NCBI RefSeq assembly: GCF_000720765.1
Contig: NZ_JODC01000008.1
Span: 372,001-436,000 of the forward strand
Direction of reading: 5' to 3'
Source of the DNA: Streptomyces sp. NRRL S-646
GTDB lineage: Bacteria; Actinomycetota; Actinomycetes; Streptomycetales; Streptomycetaceae
DNA: 64,000 nt
The position numbers were made by a program, and so were the translations under genes. Positions 35,425 through 45,034 of the stretch are shown piece after piece. Positions within the stretch are counted from its first letter, which is position 1. The number at the start of each line of letters is the position of its first letter. A model generated the notes under the pieces. That model saw only the letters and a program-made list of their open reading frames with translations, was not told the DNA's origin and searched no databases.

Positions 35425-35471
35425 GAATCTGAAAACAAGCTCGTTCAGATTCTTACTTACTGGAAAGTAAG
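35425..35471. promoter_or_regulatory. Two adjacent palindromes between the propeller and TetR genes
   Basis: First: GAATCTGAA (35425-35433), 10-base spacer, TTCAGATTC (35444-35452), a perfect 9-bp repeat. Second: CTTACTT (35452-35458), 6-base spacer, AAGTAAG (35465-35471), a perfect 7-bp repeat that shares one base with the first. The second resembles known TetR-type operators (TTACTT...AAGTAA). The stretch is clearly AT-rich compared with its surroundings, as promoters here are. Confidence 0.65.
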
Positions 35472-35541
35472 GAAGAGGTGCCCTTCTCCACAAGACTGCG
35501 TACACGACAAAATTGGCGGAGCGGGCGACCAGGGAGGTTCA

Positions 35542-36204
35542 GTGGCGGGAAGGCTCAAGGCGCCGACCGGACGGTACGGCGGCAAGACCGCCGCGGAACG
35601 GCAGGCCGAGCGGCGCAGGAGATTCCTCGACGCCGCGCTCGAACTCTTCGGCGGCGACCCCGGCTACCGCGCCACCACGGTCGCGGCCCTCAGCGAGGCC
35701 GCGGGCCTGTCCACCCGCCAGTTCTACGAGGAGTTCTGCACCCTCGAGGACGTGCTGGCCGCCCTGCACCTCCAGGTCAACGACTGGGCCGAGGAGGCCG
35801 TCCTGACCGCGTTCGCCGAGGCCCAGGGTCTCCCGCTCGCCGAGCGCGTCACCGCGATCTTCCGGGCCTACGCCGGGAACGTCACCGGCGATCCACGCCG
35901 GATCAGAATCACCTTCGTCGAGATCATCGGCGTCAGCGCACGCCTGGAGGAACAGCGCCTGGCCCGCCGCTCCCGCTGGGTTGACCTCATCTGCGCCGAG
36001 GCGGACACGGCCGCCGCCCAAGGAGAGGCCGCCCCCCGCGACTACCGCATCGCCGCGACGGCCTTCATCGGCAGCGTCAACGGGCTGCTGCACGACTGGA
36101 GCGCCGGCTGGGTGAACGCCACGCTCGACGAAGTGGTCGACGAACTGGTCCAGCAACTGCTGGCGATCCTGCGTCCGCAGGGCTGGACGACGCCGACCGA
36201 TTGA
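35542..36204 (+). CDS. TetR-family transcriptional regulator
   Basis: 220 residues from GTG 35542 behind AGGGAGG. N-terminal helix-turn-helix: RRRFLDAALELFGGDPGYRATT and VAALSEAAGLSTRQFYEEF (two neighbouring stretches). The ligand domain follows. Likely represses itself and the divergent propeller gene through the palindromes at 35425-35471. It also lies just upstream of the hydrogenase operon on the same strand, but 206 bases separate them. Confidence 0.9.
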   Translation: MAGRLKAPTGRYGGKTAAERQAERRRRFLDAALELFGGDPGYRATTVAALSEAAGLSTRQFYEEFCTLEDVLAALHLQVNDWAEEAVLTAFAEAQGLPLAERVTAIFRAYAGNVTGDPRRIRITFVEIIGVSARLEEQRLARRSRWVDLICAEADTAAAQGEAAPRDYRIAATAFIGSVNGLLHDWSAGWVNATLDEVVDELVQQLLAILRPQGWTTPTD

Positions 36205-36410
36205 CGGACGCCCCCGGCCGGGCCAGGCCTGCGACGACCTCTGCCGCTGATCGGCCGACGACACTCCCATGTCCTGCGCCGCGGACCGCCTGACCACCCC
36301 GAGTGACCCCTCGAACGGCTCAGTGATGCTGCGCCGGAGGAGGCGAGGGTGCGTGGGCGATGTGACCGTGGTGGAAGGCATGGGCGTGCACACGGTGACG
36401 AGGAGGCGCG

Positions 36411-37898
36411 ATGTCGGAAGGTTCGGTCGAGGGCGGCATGGCGCCCGCCGCCACGAGGGACACCCCGGACCTGCCCCCCGAACGGTCCCGGAACGGCTTC
36501 GAGCAGTTGAGCGCCGTCGCCGATGCCGTCCTGTACGAGGGCTACCTCCTGTATCCCTACCGTCGCTCGTCCGCCAAGAACCGCGTCCGCTGGCAGTTCG
36601 GAGTGCTCTTCCCGCGGGCCTGGGTGGAGCGGGACGGCCCGGTCGTCCCCGGTGTGTCCGGTTCCGCCGACTCCTGGTACCAGCAGACCGAGTGCCTGTT
36701 GATCCGACAGCCCGGCGCGACCTTGCGGGTGCGGCTTCGATACCTCCAGCTGCAGCGCAAGCAGGTGGAGGAGACCGGCCATGGCCGCCTCCGAGAGGTC
36801 GAGTCGCTGCGCACCGACGACGGCACGGTGCATCTGACCTTCGACGAGGCCGTGCCGTGCGAAGTGGACATGGCGATCCCGCTGGACGACCTCTTCCAGG
36901 GGGAACGCACTGTTGCCGCGGGGGCGGCGGCCGGCACGGGCATCGAAGCACTGCCCTCGGGCGCCGGGCGGGTGGTGCGTCGCCGCGAGGAGGTACGGGC
37001 CGACCTCACCGTCGGCGCCGAGCGGTTGGGGCAGAACCTCTGCCGTCTACGGGTACGCACCACCCACACGGGACCTGGGCCGGATCCGCGGGCCACGCGC
37101 GAAAAAGCGCTGGGTGGCGCGCTCATCGCCGCCCACACCCTCATCGGCGGTGACGGCGTCGAGTTCGTCTCGCTGATCGATCCGCCCGAGGACCTGCGTG
37201 CGCATGCAGGTGCGTGCCGGAACGAATTCACCTTCCCCGTCCTCGGTGGCGAACCCTCCACTTCCCGCGCCGGCGCCACGGGACACGTCCTGCTCTCCTC
37301 GCCGATCATCCTTCCCGACCATCCGCAGGTGGCCCCGGAAAGCCCGGGGGATCTCCACGACGCCGCGGAGATCGACGAGATCCTCACGCTGCGCACGATG
37401 CTGCTGACGGACGAGGAGAAGCGCGAGGCGCGCGCCACCGACCCACGGGCCGCCGCGATCCTCGACCGGGTCGACACCATGCCACCCGAGGTCTTCGCAC
37501 GGCTGCACGGCGCAGTCCGCTCCCTCGCCCCGGCCAACCCGTCACCCCCGCCCACCGAACGCCCCGCCTGGTGGCAGGAGGGCGCCGACGACGGACTCTC
37601 CCCCTCCACCGACACGGTGCTCGTCGACGGAGCGCCCCTCGGCGGCGGCAGCCGCGTACGGCTTCGGCCGCGGGGCCGGGGCGCCGACGCCCAGGACATG
37701 TTCCTGGCCGGACGGACCGCCGAGGTGGCCGCCGTCTTCCACGACGTGGACGGCAGCGTGCACCTCGCCGTCACGCTCGACGACGACCCCGCGGCCGAAC
37801 TGCACAGCTGGTACGGCCGTTTCCACTACTTCCGGCCCGACGAACTCGAACCACTCCAGCCCACCGACTCCGACACCCCCGCCAGCGGAGGCCGTTGA
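36411..37898 (+). CDS. Conserved accessory protein of the high-affinity hydrogenase locus, function unknown
   Basis: 495 residues from ATG 36411 behind GAGGAGGCGCG. No membrane segment or signal peptide. The centre is hydrophilic and charged (VRRREEVRADLTVGAERLGQ). The last 80 residues (GGGSRVRLRPRGRGADAQDM, then FHDVDGSVHLAVTLDDDP and WYGRFHYFRPDELEPL) look like a small beta-barrel domain. It is the first gene of the hydrogenase operon, one base before the small subunit, and as I recall a protein of this kind accompanies group 1h (formerly group 5) hydrogenases. A structural or maturation role is inferred from place only. Confidence 0.7.
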   Translation: MSEGSVEGGMAPAATRDTPDLPPERSRNGFEQLSAVADAVLYEGYLLYPYRRSSAKNRVRWQFGVLFPRAWVERDGPVVPGVSGSADSWYQQTECLLIRQPGATLRVRLRYLQLQRKQVEETGHGRLREVESLRTDDGTVHLTFDEAVPCEVDMAIPLDDLFQGERTVAAGAAAGTGIEALPSGAGRVVRRREEVRADLTVGAERLGQNLCRLRVRTTHTGPGPDPRATREKALGGALIAAHTLIGGDGVEFVSLIDPPEDLRAHAGACRNEFTFPVLGGEPSTSRAGATGHVLLSSPIILPDHPQVAPESPGDLHDAAEIDEILTLRTMLLTDEEKREARATDPRAAAILDRVDTMPPEVFARLHGAVRSLAPANPSPPPTERPAWWQEGADDGLSPSTDTVLVDGAPLGGGSRVRLRPRGRGADAQDMFLAGRTAEVAAVFHDVDGSVHLAVTLDDDPAAELHSWYGRFHYFRPDELEPLQPTDSDTPASGGR

Positions 37899-37899
37899 C

Positions 37900-38988
37900 A
37901 TGACAACGCACAGCAGCACCACCGAGGTCAGCGCCGAACCCGGCCGCGGCGAGGAACGGCAGGGCTTCGACGAGATCCACATCCTCTGGATCTCCGAGGG
38001 CATGAGCTGCGACGGCGACACCGTCTCCCTGACGGCCGCCGACCAGCCCTCCATCGAGGACCTGGTCCTCGGCCTGATCCCGGGCCTGCCGAAGGTGAAC
38101 CTGGTCAACAAGGTGCTCTCCCCGAGCCTGGGTGGCGAGGACTTCCTCGCTCCCTACCGGGCGGCCGTACGTGGCGAGCTGGCCCCGTTCATCCTCGTCA
38201 TCGAGGGCTCGATCCCCAACCAGAACATCATCGAGGGCGAGGGCTACTGGACGTCCTTCGGCAACGACCCGGAGACCGGCGAACCTCAGACCCTCAACTG
38301 GTGGATCGACCAACTGGCCCCCAAGGCCTGGGCGGTGGTGGCCGCAGGCACCTGCGCCACCTTCGGCGGCATTCACGCCATGGCCGGCAACCCGACCGGC
38401 TGCATGGGCCTCGCGGACTACCTGGGCTGGGACTTCAGGACCCAGGGCGGCCTGCCCGTGGTGAACGTCCCCGGCTGCCCGATCCAGCCCGAGAACTTCA
38501 TGGAGACCCTGATCTGGGTCCTCTACCACGCGGCCGGATCCGCTCCGCCGCCCCCGCTGGACCACATGCTGCGCCCGCAGTGGCTGTTCGGCAAGACGGT
38601 CCACGAGGGCTGCGACCGCGGGTCGTACTACGAGCAGGGCAACTTCGGCAAGGACTACAACTCGCCCAAGTGCCTGGTGAAGACGGGCTGTTGGGGCCCG
38701 GTCGTCAACTGCAACGTCCCCAAGCGCGGTTGGATGGCGGGCATCGGCGGCTGCCCGAACGTCGGTGGCATCTGCATCGGCTGCACGATGCCCGGCTTCC
38801 CCGACGCGTTCATGCCGTTCATGGACGAGCCGCCCGGCGGAACGCTGTCCTCGATGATCGTCAAGCCGTACGGGGCCGTCATCCGCCGTCTGCGCGGCTT
38901 CACGAACGAGCTGGTCAACCACGAACCCAGGTGGCGCCACAACAAACGGAAGCTGACCAGCGGTTACGACCCGCACTGGCGTCCCTGA
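37900..38988 (+). CDS. hhyS: [NiFe]-hydrogenase small subunit, high-affinity group 1h
   Basis: 362 residues, no Tat signal. The N-terminal cluster-binding region reads WISEGMSCDGDT: Asp stands where most hydrogenases have the fourth proximal-cluster Cys, as reported for the oxygen-tolerant actinobacterial-type enzyme of Ralstonia. Further ligands: GTCATFGG, VPGCPIQPENF, and the Cys-rich tail GCDRG, CLVKTGCWGP, GGCPNVGGICIGCTMPGFPD. It carries electrons away from the active site. High-affinity enzymes of this group let sporulating streptomycetes consume atmospheric H2. Confidence 0.93.
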   Translation: MTTHSSTTEVSAEPGRGEERQGFDEIHILWISEGMSCDGDTVSLTAADQPSIEDLVLGLIPGLPKVNLVNKVLSPSLGGEDFLAPYRAAVRGELAPFILVIEGSIPNQNIIEGEGYWTSFGNDPETGEPQTLNWWIDQLAPKAWAVVAAGTCATFGGIHAMAGNPTGCMGLADYLGWDFRTQGGLPVVNVPGCPIQPENFMETLIWVLYHAAGSAPPPPLDHMLRPQWLFGKTVHEGCDRGSYYEQGNFGKDYNSPKCLVKTGCWGPVVNCNVPKRGWMAGIGGCPNVGGICIGCTMPGFPDAFMPFMDEPPGGTLSSMIVKPYGAVIRRLRGFTNELVNHEPRWRHNKRKLTSGYDPHWRP

Positions 38989-39055
38989 CACCGCCTGACA
39001 CACCCCCACCACGGACCGACCCACGGAACAGCGACAGCAAGGGGCAGTAACAGCA

Positions 39056-40849
39056 ATGACCACAACCGAGGCCCGGCCCACGGGACGCAAGCCGCCGCAG
39101 CTCGTGGACATGTCCTGGGACCCGATCACCCGGATCATCGGAAACCTGGGGATCTACACGAAGATCGACTTCGCCAACCGGGAGGTCGTGGAGTGCCACA
39201 GCACGTCGTCGCTGTTCCGTGGCTACTCGGTCTTCATGAAGGGCAAGGACCCGCGCGACGCCGGCTTCATCACCTCCCGCATCTGCGGCATCTGCGGGGA
39301 CAACCACACCACCTGCTCCGACTACGCCCAGCAGATGGCCTACGGGGTCAAGCCGCCGCGGCTCGCCGAGCACATCGTCAACCTCGGCGAAGCGGCCGAG
39401 TACATGTTCGACCACACGATCTTCCAGGACAACCTGGTGTTCGTGGACTTCTGCGAAGCCATGGTCAAGGCCACCAACCCCGGTGTGCTGGCCCGCGCCG
39501 AGCGCACCGACGCCCCTCGCGGGGACATCCACGGCTACCGGACGATCGCCGACATCATGAAGGCCTTCAACCCCTTCGAGGGCGAGGTCTACAAGGAGGC
39601 CCTGAAGGTCAGCCGGGTCACCCGCGAGATGTTCTGCCTGATGGAGGGACGGCACGTCCACCCGTCCACGCTCTACCCCGGCGGCGTGGGCACGCTGCCG
39701 CAGCCGACGGTCTTCACCGACTACCTCAGCCGGCTCATGCGGGTGATCGACTTCGTCAAGAAGGCCGTCGCCATGAACGACGACGTCTTCGACTTCTTCT
39801 ACGAGGCGCTGCCCGGCTACGAGGAGGTCGGCCGGCGCCGCATCCTGCTGGGCTGCTGGGGCGCCTTCCAGGACCCCGACGTCGTCGACTACCGCTACGA
39901 GAACATGAACACCTGGGGCAGGGCGATGTACGTCACCCCGGGCATCATCGTCGACGGCGAACTGGTCACCAACAACCTCGTCGACATCAACCTCGGCCTG
40001 CGGATCATGCTCGGCAGCTCCTACTACGAGGACTGGGTGGGCGAGCAGCCCTTCGTCACCCACGACCCGCTCGGCAACCCGGTCGACATGCGCCACCCGT
40101 GGAACCAGACCACCGTGCCGGTGCCGCAGAAGCGCGACTTCGACGCCAAGTACAGCTGGGTGATGAGCCCGCGCTGGTACGACGCGCGCAGCGGCGACCA
40201 CCTCGCCCTGGACACCGGCGGCGGCCCGCTCGCCCGCCTCTGGTCGACCGCGCTGAGCGGACTGGTCGACACCCCGTACATCAAGTCGACCGGCCACAGC
40301 GTGCGCATCTCGCTGCCCAAGGGCGAGTCGCTGCCGGAGACGACCCTGGAGTGGCGCATCCCGAAGTGGAGCAACACCATCGAACGGGACCGCGCCCGGC
40401 CCTACTTCGTCGCCTACGCGGCCGCCATGGCCCTGCAGTTCCTGGAAGAGGCGATGGGACTGGTCCGCGACGGCGACACCAAGGTGTTCGAGAACTTCGA
40501 GGTGCCCGACGAGGCCATCGGCTGCGGCTTCCACGAGGCGGTGCGCGGGGTCCTCTCCCACCACCTGGTGATCAAGGACAAGAAGATCGCCAACTACCAC
40601 CCCTACCCGCCCACTCCGTGGAACGCCAGCCCCCGCGACAAGTTCGGCACCCCCGGCCCCTACGAGGACGCGGTCCAGGGACAGCCGATCTTCGAGGAGA
40701 ACGGTCCGGACGACTTCAAGGGCGTCGACATCATGCGCACGGTCCGCAGCTTCGACCCCTGTCTGCCGTGCGGTGTGCACATGTACGTCGGCAAGGGCAA
40801 GACGCTGACCACCCTGCACTCGCCGACGTACGGCGCGAACCATGCCTGA
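39056..40849 (+). CDS. hhyL: [NiFe]-hydrogenase large subunit, high-affinity group 1h
   Basis: 597 residues. Active-site ligands: L1 motif TSRICGICGDNHTT (near 74) and L2 motif FDPCLPCGVHMY (near 567). Cleavage after the His of CGVH would remove the last 22 residues and mature the enzyme; a protease gene is present at 48483. Start ATG 39056 is 67 bases after hhyS, with AAGGGGCAGTAAC ahead of it. Catalyses H2 oxidation. Confidence 0.95.
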   Translation: MTTTEARPTGRKPPQLVDMSWDPITRIIGNLGIYTKIDFANREVVECHSTSSLFRGYSVFMKGKDPRDAGFITSRICGICGDNHTTCSDYAQQMAYGVKPPRLAEHIVNLGEAAEYMFDHTIFQDNLVFVDFCEAMVKATNPGVLARAERTDAPRGDIHGYRTIADIMKAFNPFEGEVYKEALKVSRVTREMFCLMEGRHVHPSTLYPGGVGTLPQPTVFTDYLSRLMRVIDFVKKAVAMNDDVFDFFYEALPGYEEVGRRRILLGCWGAFQDPDVVDYRYENMNTWGRAMYVTPGIIVDGELVTNNLVDINLGLRIMLGSSYYEDWVGEQPFVTHDPLGNPVDMRHPWNQTTVPVPQKRDFDAKYSWVMSPRWYDARSGDHLALDTGGGPLARLWSTALSGLVDTPYIKSTGHSVRISLPKGESLPETTLEWRIPKWSNTIERDRARPYFVAYAAAMALQFLEEAMGLVRDGDTKVFENFEVPDEAIGCGFHEAVRGVLSHHLVIKDKKIANYHPYPPTPWNASPRDKFGTPGPYEDAVQGQPIFEENGPDDFKGVDIMRTVRSFDPCLPCGVHMYVGKGKTLTTLHSPTYGANHA

Positions 40850-41384
40850 GGCCGAGCGGCTCCCCGACCCCGCCGTCGAGGCCCGGCTGGCCCGCCTCGA
40901 CCAGCTGCTGGAAGAGCTCGAGTCCGCACCCGGCCCCGCCACCCGCTCCGCGGTCGAGACCGTACGGCTGCTGACCGAGGTCTACGGCGAGGCGCTCGCC
41001 CGGGTCATGGACCACGCGGACGTGCAGCTGGCCGAACGCCTCGCCGACGACGAGCTGTTGGCGCACCTGCTGGTGCTGCACGAGATCCACCCGGAACCCG
41101 TCGAGCGCCGGGCGGCCCGCGCCGTCGAGCGGCTGCGGCCCGCCGTGCAGGAGCGCGGCGGCGACGTGGAGTGGGCCGGCGCGGACGGCGAGGTGGGACG
41201 CGTGCGACTGACGGCGGGCGGCGGTTGCGGCTCCGGATGCGGCGGGGCGACGGACGACGTCACCGCCGCGGTCCGGGAGGCGGTGCTCGCCGTAGCCCCG
41301 GAGCTGACCAAGGTGGAGCCGGTACAGACGACGGCTCCGGCCTTCGTACCGCTGACCACCCTCACGCACCGAGGCACACCGTGA
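40842..41384 (+). CDS. NifU-like protein of hydrogenase operon
   Basis: 180 residues; ATG 40842 overlaps the hhyL stop by 8 bases. Residues 1-85 are helical (LDQLLEELESAPGPATRS). The second half resembles the NifU C-terminal domain (LRPAVQERGGDVEWAG, GGGCGSGCGGATDDVTAAV) with a CGSGC pair able to hold a transient Fe-S cluster. Probably delivers or repairs clusters of the hydrogenase. Confidence 0.82.
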   Translation: MPEAERLPDPAVEARLARLDQLLEELESAPGPATRSAVETVRLLTEVYGEALARVMDHADVQLAERLADDELLAHLLVLHEIHPEPVERRAARAVERLRPAVQERGGDVEWAGADGEVGRVRLTAGGGCGSGCGGATDDVTAAVREAVLAVAPELTKVEPVQTTAPAFVPLTTLTHRGTP

Positions 41385-41977
41385 CCACGGACGGAGCGCT
41401 CGCCCGCCTCATCCGCTCCTCCGCCGAGCCCACGCCACCGACCGAGACGGAGCGGTGCGACCTGTGCGCAGCGCCGGTGCCCGACGACCACCGCCACCTG
41501 TACGACACCGCGGCCGAGGAGGTGCGCTGCGCCTGCGGCCCCTGTTCGGTGCTGTTCGCCGAGGGCGGCGCGGGCGACGGGCACTACCGGCTCGTTCCCC
41601 GCAGGCGGATCCGGCTTTCCCGGGTGGACACTGAGGTTCTGGGAGTGCCCGTCGGTCTGGTCTTCTTCGTGCCCCGGGCCGACGGCACGGTCACCGCCGA
41701 GGGCCCGAGCCCGGCCGGGGCCATGCGGTGGGAGATCGACGCGACGGCCTGGCAGCGGCTGACCGAGACCTGTCCGCAGCTCGCGTCCGTGGAACCCGAC
41801 GTGGAGGCACTGCTCGTGAACACCGTCCACGGCCTCGACCACCACTGGATCGTGCCGGTCGACGACTGCTACCGCATGATCGCCCTCGTACGCCGGGAAT
41901 GGCGCGGCCTGTCCGGCGGCGGCCGGATCTGGCCCGCCGTCGAGCGGTTCTTCGACGACCTCACAGAGCGGCCATGA
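41381..41977 (+). CDS. DUF5947-type hydrogenase-associated protein with Cys clusters
   Basis: 198 residues from GTG 41381, overlapping the previous stop (GTGA). N-terminal Cys pairs ERCDLCAAP (Cys26, Cys29) and VRCACGPCSVLF (Cys50, 52, 55) suggest a bound metal, Zn or Fe. The rest (LVPRRRIRLSRVD, RWEIDATAWQRL, HWIVPVDDCYRMIALV) is soluble. Function unknown; confined in my experience to hydrogenase loci of this type. Confidence 0.75.
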   Translation: MTTDGALARLIRSSAEPTPPTETERCDLCAAPVPDDHRHLYDTAAEEVRCACGPCSVLFAEGGAGDGHYRLVPRRRIRLSRVDTEVLGVPVGLVFFVPRADGTVTAEGPSPAGAMRWEIDATAWQRLTETCPQLASVEPDVEALLVNTVHGLDHHWIVPVDDCYRMIALVRREWRGLSGGGRIWPAVERFFDDLTERP

Positions 41978-42018
41978 CCACGACTCCGCGGCGCGGAGAC
42001 GAGGAAGGAGAACACCCC

Positions 42019-42225
42019 ATGGGCAACATCAGAGTCGGCCGACCCCAGGCCAAGCCCGACTCCACCGGGCACGTGTCCGGCATGCATCAGGGCAACACCG
42101 GGCCCTACGGCCACCAGACCGGACACCACGAGGACGGCACCGCCGACGCGCGCCGCTCCACCGGGATCCATTGGAAGCGGCACGACGCCCTCCTCGACGT
42201 CATGCCGAACATCCCGCCGGGATGA
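42019..42225 (+). CDS. Small Gly/His-rich hydrogenase-operon protein, 68 residues
   Basis: ATG 42019 is preceded by GAGGAAGGAG, a strong site that decides this start over the ATG at 41974 that overlaps the DUF5947 stop. The protein reads GNIRVGRPQAKPDSTGHV and GNTGPYGHQTGHHEDGT, ending LLDVMPNIPPG. Disordered, with six His that could bind a metal. No family recognised. Confidence 0.72.
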   Translation: MGNIRVGRPQAKPDSTGHVSGMHQGNTGPYGHQTGHHEDGTADARRSTGIHWKRHDALLDVMPNIPPG

Positions 42226-42244
42226 GGAACAAAAGGGAGCCGGA

Positions 42245-42430
42245 ATGAAGGTCCAACGAGCAGACGGCGCGCAGGGCGGCACGACGGGACGGCAGCTGCT
42301 GATGGCGGAGGCCGCCCTGGCCGGTGCCGTGGCCCTGGCGCTGCTCGTCCGGGAGTGGCCGAGCCTGAGGCGCGAGTTTCGGATCTACCGGATGGCCGGC
42401 GGCTGGCGCGCAGGCCACCGCTACCCGTGA
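42245..42430 (+). CDS. Small single-pass membrane protein of hydrogenase operon, 61 residues
   Basis: ATG 42245 behind AAAAGGGAGCC. One hydrophobic segment (LLMAEAALAGAVALALLV), then a basic juxtamembrane part (REWPSLRREFRIYRMAGG). It could anchor the otherwise soluble hydrogenase to the membrane or link it to the quinone pool; this is inference. Confidence 0.75.
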   Translation: MKVQRADGAQGGTTGRQLLMAEAALAGAVALALLVREWPSLRREFRIYRMAGGWRAGHRYP

Positions 42431-42437
42431 GACGACC

Positions 42438-42776
42438 GTGCACGAGTTGTCGATCGCGACCGCGATCATCGAGCGGGCCGACGAGCTCGCCCGGGCGGAC
42501 GGCACGGACGCCGTCTCGGCGGTGACCGTCCGGGTCGGCGAGCTGGCCGGGGTCGTACCCGACGCCCTGAGTTTCGCGTTCGAGGTGGCCCGCGACGGCA
42601 CCGCCCTCGCCACGGCCCGGCTCGTGGTGGAGCCGGTCCCCGCGCAGGCCTACTGCGGCGCCTGCGCGGAGGAGTTCCCGGTGGGCATGCCCCCGTTCTT
42701 CTGGTGCCCGGACTGCGACCAGCCCTCCACCGACCTGCGCAGCGGCCGGGAACTGGAGATCACCGGGATCGAGTGA
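42438..42776 (+). CDS. hypA: Hydrogenase nickel insertion protein HypA
   Basis: 112 residues from GTG 42438, directly giving the Ni-binding N-terminus MHELSIA (His2). Zn site is C73GAC76 and C90PDC93. HypA hands nickel to the large subunit with HypB. Last gene of the plus-strand operon, 7 bases after the small membrane protein. Confidence 0.95.
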   Translation: MHELSIATAIIERADELARADGTDAVSAVTVRVGELAGVVPDALSFAFEVARDGTALATARLVVEPVPAQAYCGACAEEFPVGMPPFFWCPDCDQPSTDLRSGRELEITGIE

Positions 42777-42781
42777 CATGC

Positions 42782-42822
42782 ACGAGGCCCCGCCGGAGCT
42801 CGATGGTCCGGCGGGGCCTCGT
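42782..42822. terminator. Strong bidirectional terminator between hypA and hypE
   Basis: A 16-bp perfect stem (42782-42797 with 42807-42822, GAGGCCCCGCCGGA in the left arm) with a 9-base loop separates the two convergent hydrogenase operons. Confidence 0.9.
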
Positions 42823-42831
42823 ACGTCCGGG

Positions 42832-43899
42832 TCAGCAGATCCGCGGCAGCTGCTCACCCAGCGGCAGGTCCACCACCCGGGTGCCGCCGAGGCCGGTGGA
42901 GACCACGACCATGCCGGGGTGCTCGGCCACACACTCACCGATCAGCGTGGCCCCGGCGCCCTGCGGGTGGGCGCGCATCGCCGCAAGGACCTCGTCTGCC
43001 GCCGCCGGCGGGACGAAGGCGACAAGCCGGCCCTCGTTGGCGACGTAGAGGGGGTCGAGGCCCAGGAACCCGCAGGCGTTTGCGACGGCGTCCGGCACCG
43101 GAATGGCCCGCTCCTGCAGGCGGATACCGGTTCCGGAGGCGCGGGCGATCTCGTTGAGGGACGCGGCCAGGCCGCCACGGGTCGGGTCGCGCAGGACATG
43201 GATGTCGGGCGTTACCGCCAGCATGGCCGCCACCAGGTCCGCGAGGGGCGCTGTGTCGCTGGCGACCTCGACACCGAACTCCAGTCCCTCCCGGACGCTC
43301 ATGATCGCCACTCCGTGGAGACCGATCGGACCGCTGACGATGACGGCGTCACCGGGCCGCGCACGCTGGGGACGGATGTCCACCCCGTCGGGGACGAGCC
43401 CCACGCCGGCGGTGGTGACGTACACACCGTCGCCGTGCCCGGACTCCACGACCTTGGTGTCACCCGTGGCGACGACGACCCCCGCCGTCTCGGCCGCCGC
43501 GCCCATGGCACGCGCGATCCGTTCGACCACGGTCAGTTCCACGCCCTCTTCCAGGACGAAGGCGGCGGACAGGTAGGCGGGCCTGGCGCCGCTCATCGCG
43601 AGGTCGTTGACGGTGCCGTTGACCGCGAGGTCGCCCAGGCAGCCGCCGGGAAAGAACAGCGGCCTGACCACATAGGAGTCGGTGGAGAACGCCAGCCGCG
43701 CACCGCCCAGTTCGAGGACGGCGGAGTCGGCGAGCGCGGCGAGGGTGGCATTTCCGTAGGCGGGGACGAAGACCTGCTCCATCAGCTCGGCGGACAGGGC
43801 GCCGCCTCCGCCGTGCCCCATGACCACCACGGGCTGGTCGCGAAGAGGCGCCGGACAGGTCCAGTTGGCGGGGTCGACGGTTTGCGAGAGCTCAGGCAA
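42832..43899 (-). CDS. hypE: Hydrogenase maturation protein HypE
   Basis: 355 residues. ATP-binding [27 protein letters not shown], and the C-terminal PRIC whose Cys becomes thiocarboxamide. It makes the cyanide ligands with HypF. Overlaps hypD by 8 bases; last gene of the minus-strand operon. Confidence 0.96.
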   Translation of the reverse strand: MPELSQTVDPANWTCPAPLRDQPVVVMGHGGGGALSAELMEQVFVPAYGNATLAALADSAVLELGGARLAFSTDSYVVRPLFFPGGCLGDLAVNGTVNDLAMSGARPAYLSAAFVLEEGVELTVVERIARAMGAAAETAGVVVATGDTKVVESGHGDGVYVTTAGVGLVPDGVDIRPQRARPGDAVIVSGPIGLHGVAIMSVREGLEFGVEVASDTAPLADLVAAMLAVTPDIHVLRDPTRGGLAASLNEIARASGTGIRLQERAIPVPDAVANACGFLGLDPLYVANEGRLVAFVPPAAADEVLAAMRAHPQGAGATLIGECVAEHPGMVVVSTGLGGTRVVDLPLGEQLPRIC

Positions 43900-45034
43900 C
43901 GGGGTTCATCTCCTCCCGCGCGGCACGGCTGGCCTGCGGCGTCGCGGCGTTCATCCGGCGGTAGAGGTAGTAGGCCGCGCAGGCGCCCTCGCTGGAGACC
44001 ATGGTGGCGCCGAGCGGGGTGCGCGGGGTGCAGGTGGTGCCGAACGCGGCGCACTCGGTCGGCTTGATCAGCCCCTGGAGCACCTCGCCGGCGCGGCACT
44101 CGGCGGGCTCCTCGGTGCGGATCCCGGTGACGTCGAAGCGGTGCTCGGCGTCGAACGCGCGAAACGCCTCGGTCAGCCGCCAGCCGCTGCGCGGGATGGG
44201 CCCGATGCCGCGCCAGTTCCGGTCGGTGACCTCGAACACCTCCTCGATCATGCGTACGGCGGCCGGGTTGCCGTCCTCGCGTACGGCACGCGCGTACGCG
44301 TTCTCCACCCGGTGCTCACCGCGCTCCAGCTGGCGCACCGCTCGGCGGATGCCCTCGAGGATGTCCAGCGGCTCGAAACCGGTCACCACGAGCGGCACCC
44401 GGAACCGCTCGGCCAGTTCGGGATACTCGGCGGTGCCCATCACGCTGCACACATGCCCGGCGGCCAGGAAGCCCTGCACCCGGCATGCGGGGGCCGTCAT
44501 GATGGCCTCGATCGCCGGAGGAACCCGCACATGCGACACCAGGAGGCTGAAGTTGGCCAGCCCCAGGCGGCGCGCCTGGTGCACGGCCATCGCGTTGGCG
44601 GGGGCCGTGGTCTCGAAGCCGATGGCGAAGAAAACCACCTCCCGGTCCGGGTTGCGGCGGGCCAGCTCCAGGGCGTCGAGCGGTGAGTACACCACGCGTA
44701 CGTCGCCGCCCTCGCCCTTGACCCGGAACAGGTCCCGGTCCGTGCCCGGAACCCGGAGCATGTCGCCGAAGGAGCAGAAGATCACCCCGGGACGCGCGGC
44801 GATCTCCAGCGCCTTGTCGATGACCTCCAGCGGGGTCACGCACACGGGGCAGCCGGGACCGTGAATCAACTCCACCTGCTCCGGCAGCAGTTGGTCGATG
44901 CCGTGCCGGATGATGGAGTGGGTCTGCCCGCCGCACACCTCCATCAGGGCCCACGGCCGGGTGGCGGTGGCGCCGATCTCGTCCAGCAGCCGCCGGGCCA
45001 GATCGGGGTCGTTGAACTCGTCGATGTACTTCAC
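43892..45034 (-). CDS. hypD: Hydrogenase maturation protein HypD
   Basis: 380 residues. [24 protein letters not shown] and the C-terminal Cys for its 4Fe-4S cluster are present ([20 protein letters not shown]). It is the scaffold on which Fe(CN)2CO is assembled with HypC. ATGA overlap with hypC. Confidence 0.96.
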   Translation of the reverse strand: MKYIDEFNDPDLARRLLDEIGATATRPWALMEVCGGQTHSIIRHGIDQLLPEQVELIHGPGCPVCVTPLEVIDKALEIAARPGVIFCSFGDMLRVPGTDRDLFRVKGEGGDVRVVYSPLDALELARRNPDREVVFFAIGFETTAPANAMAVHQARRLGLANFSLLVSHVRVPPAIEAIMTAPACRVQGFLAAGHVCSVMGTAEYPELAERFRVPLVVTGFEPLDILEGIRRAVRQLERGEHRVENAYARAVREDGNPAAVRMIEEVFEVTDRNWRGIGPIPRSGWRLTEAFRAFDAEHRFDVTGIRTEEPAECRAGEVLQGLIKPTECAAFGTTCTPRTPLGATMVSSEGACAAYYLYRRMNAATPQASRAAREEMNPVA

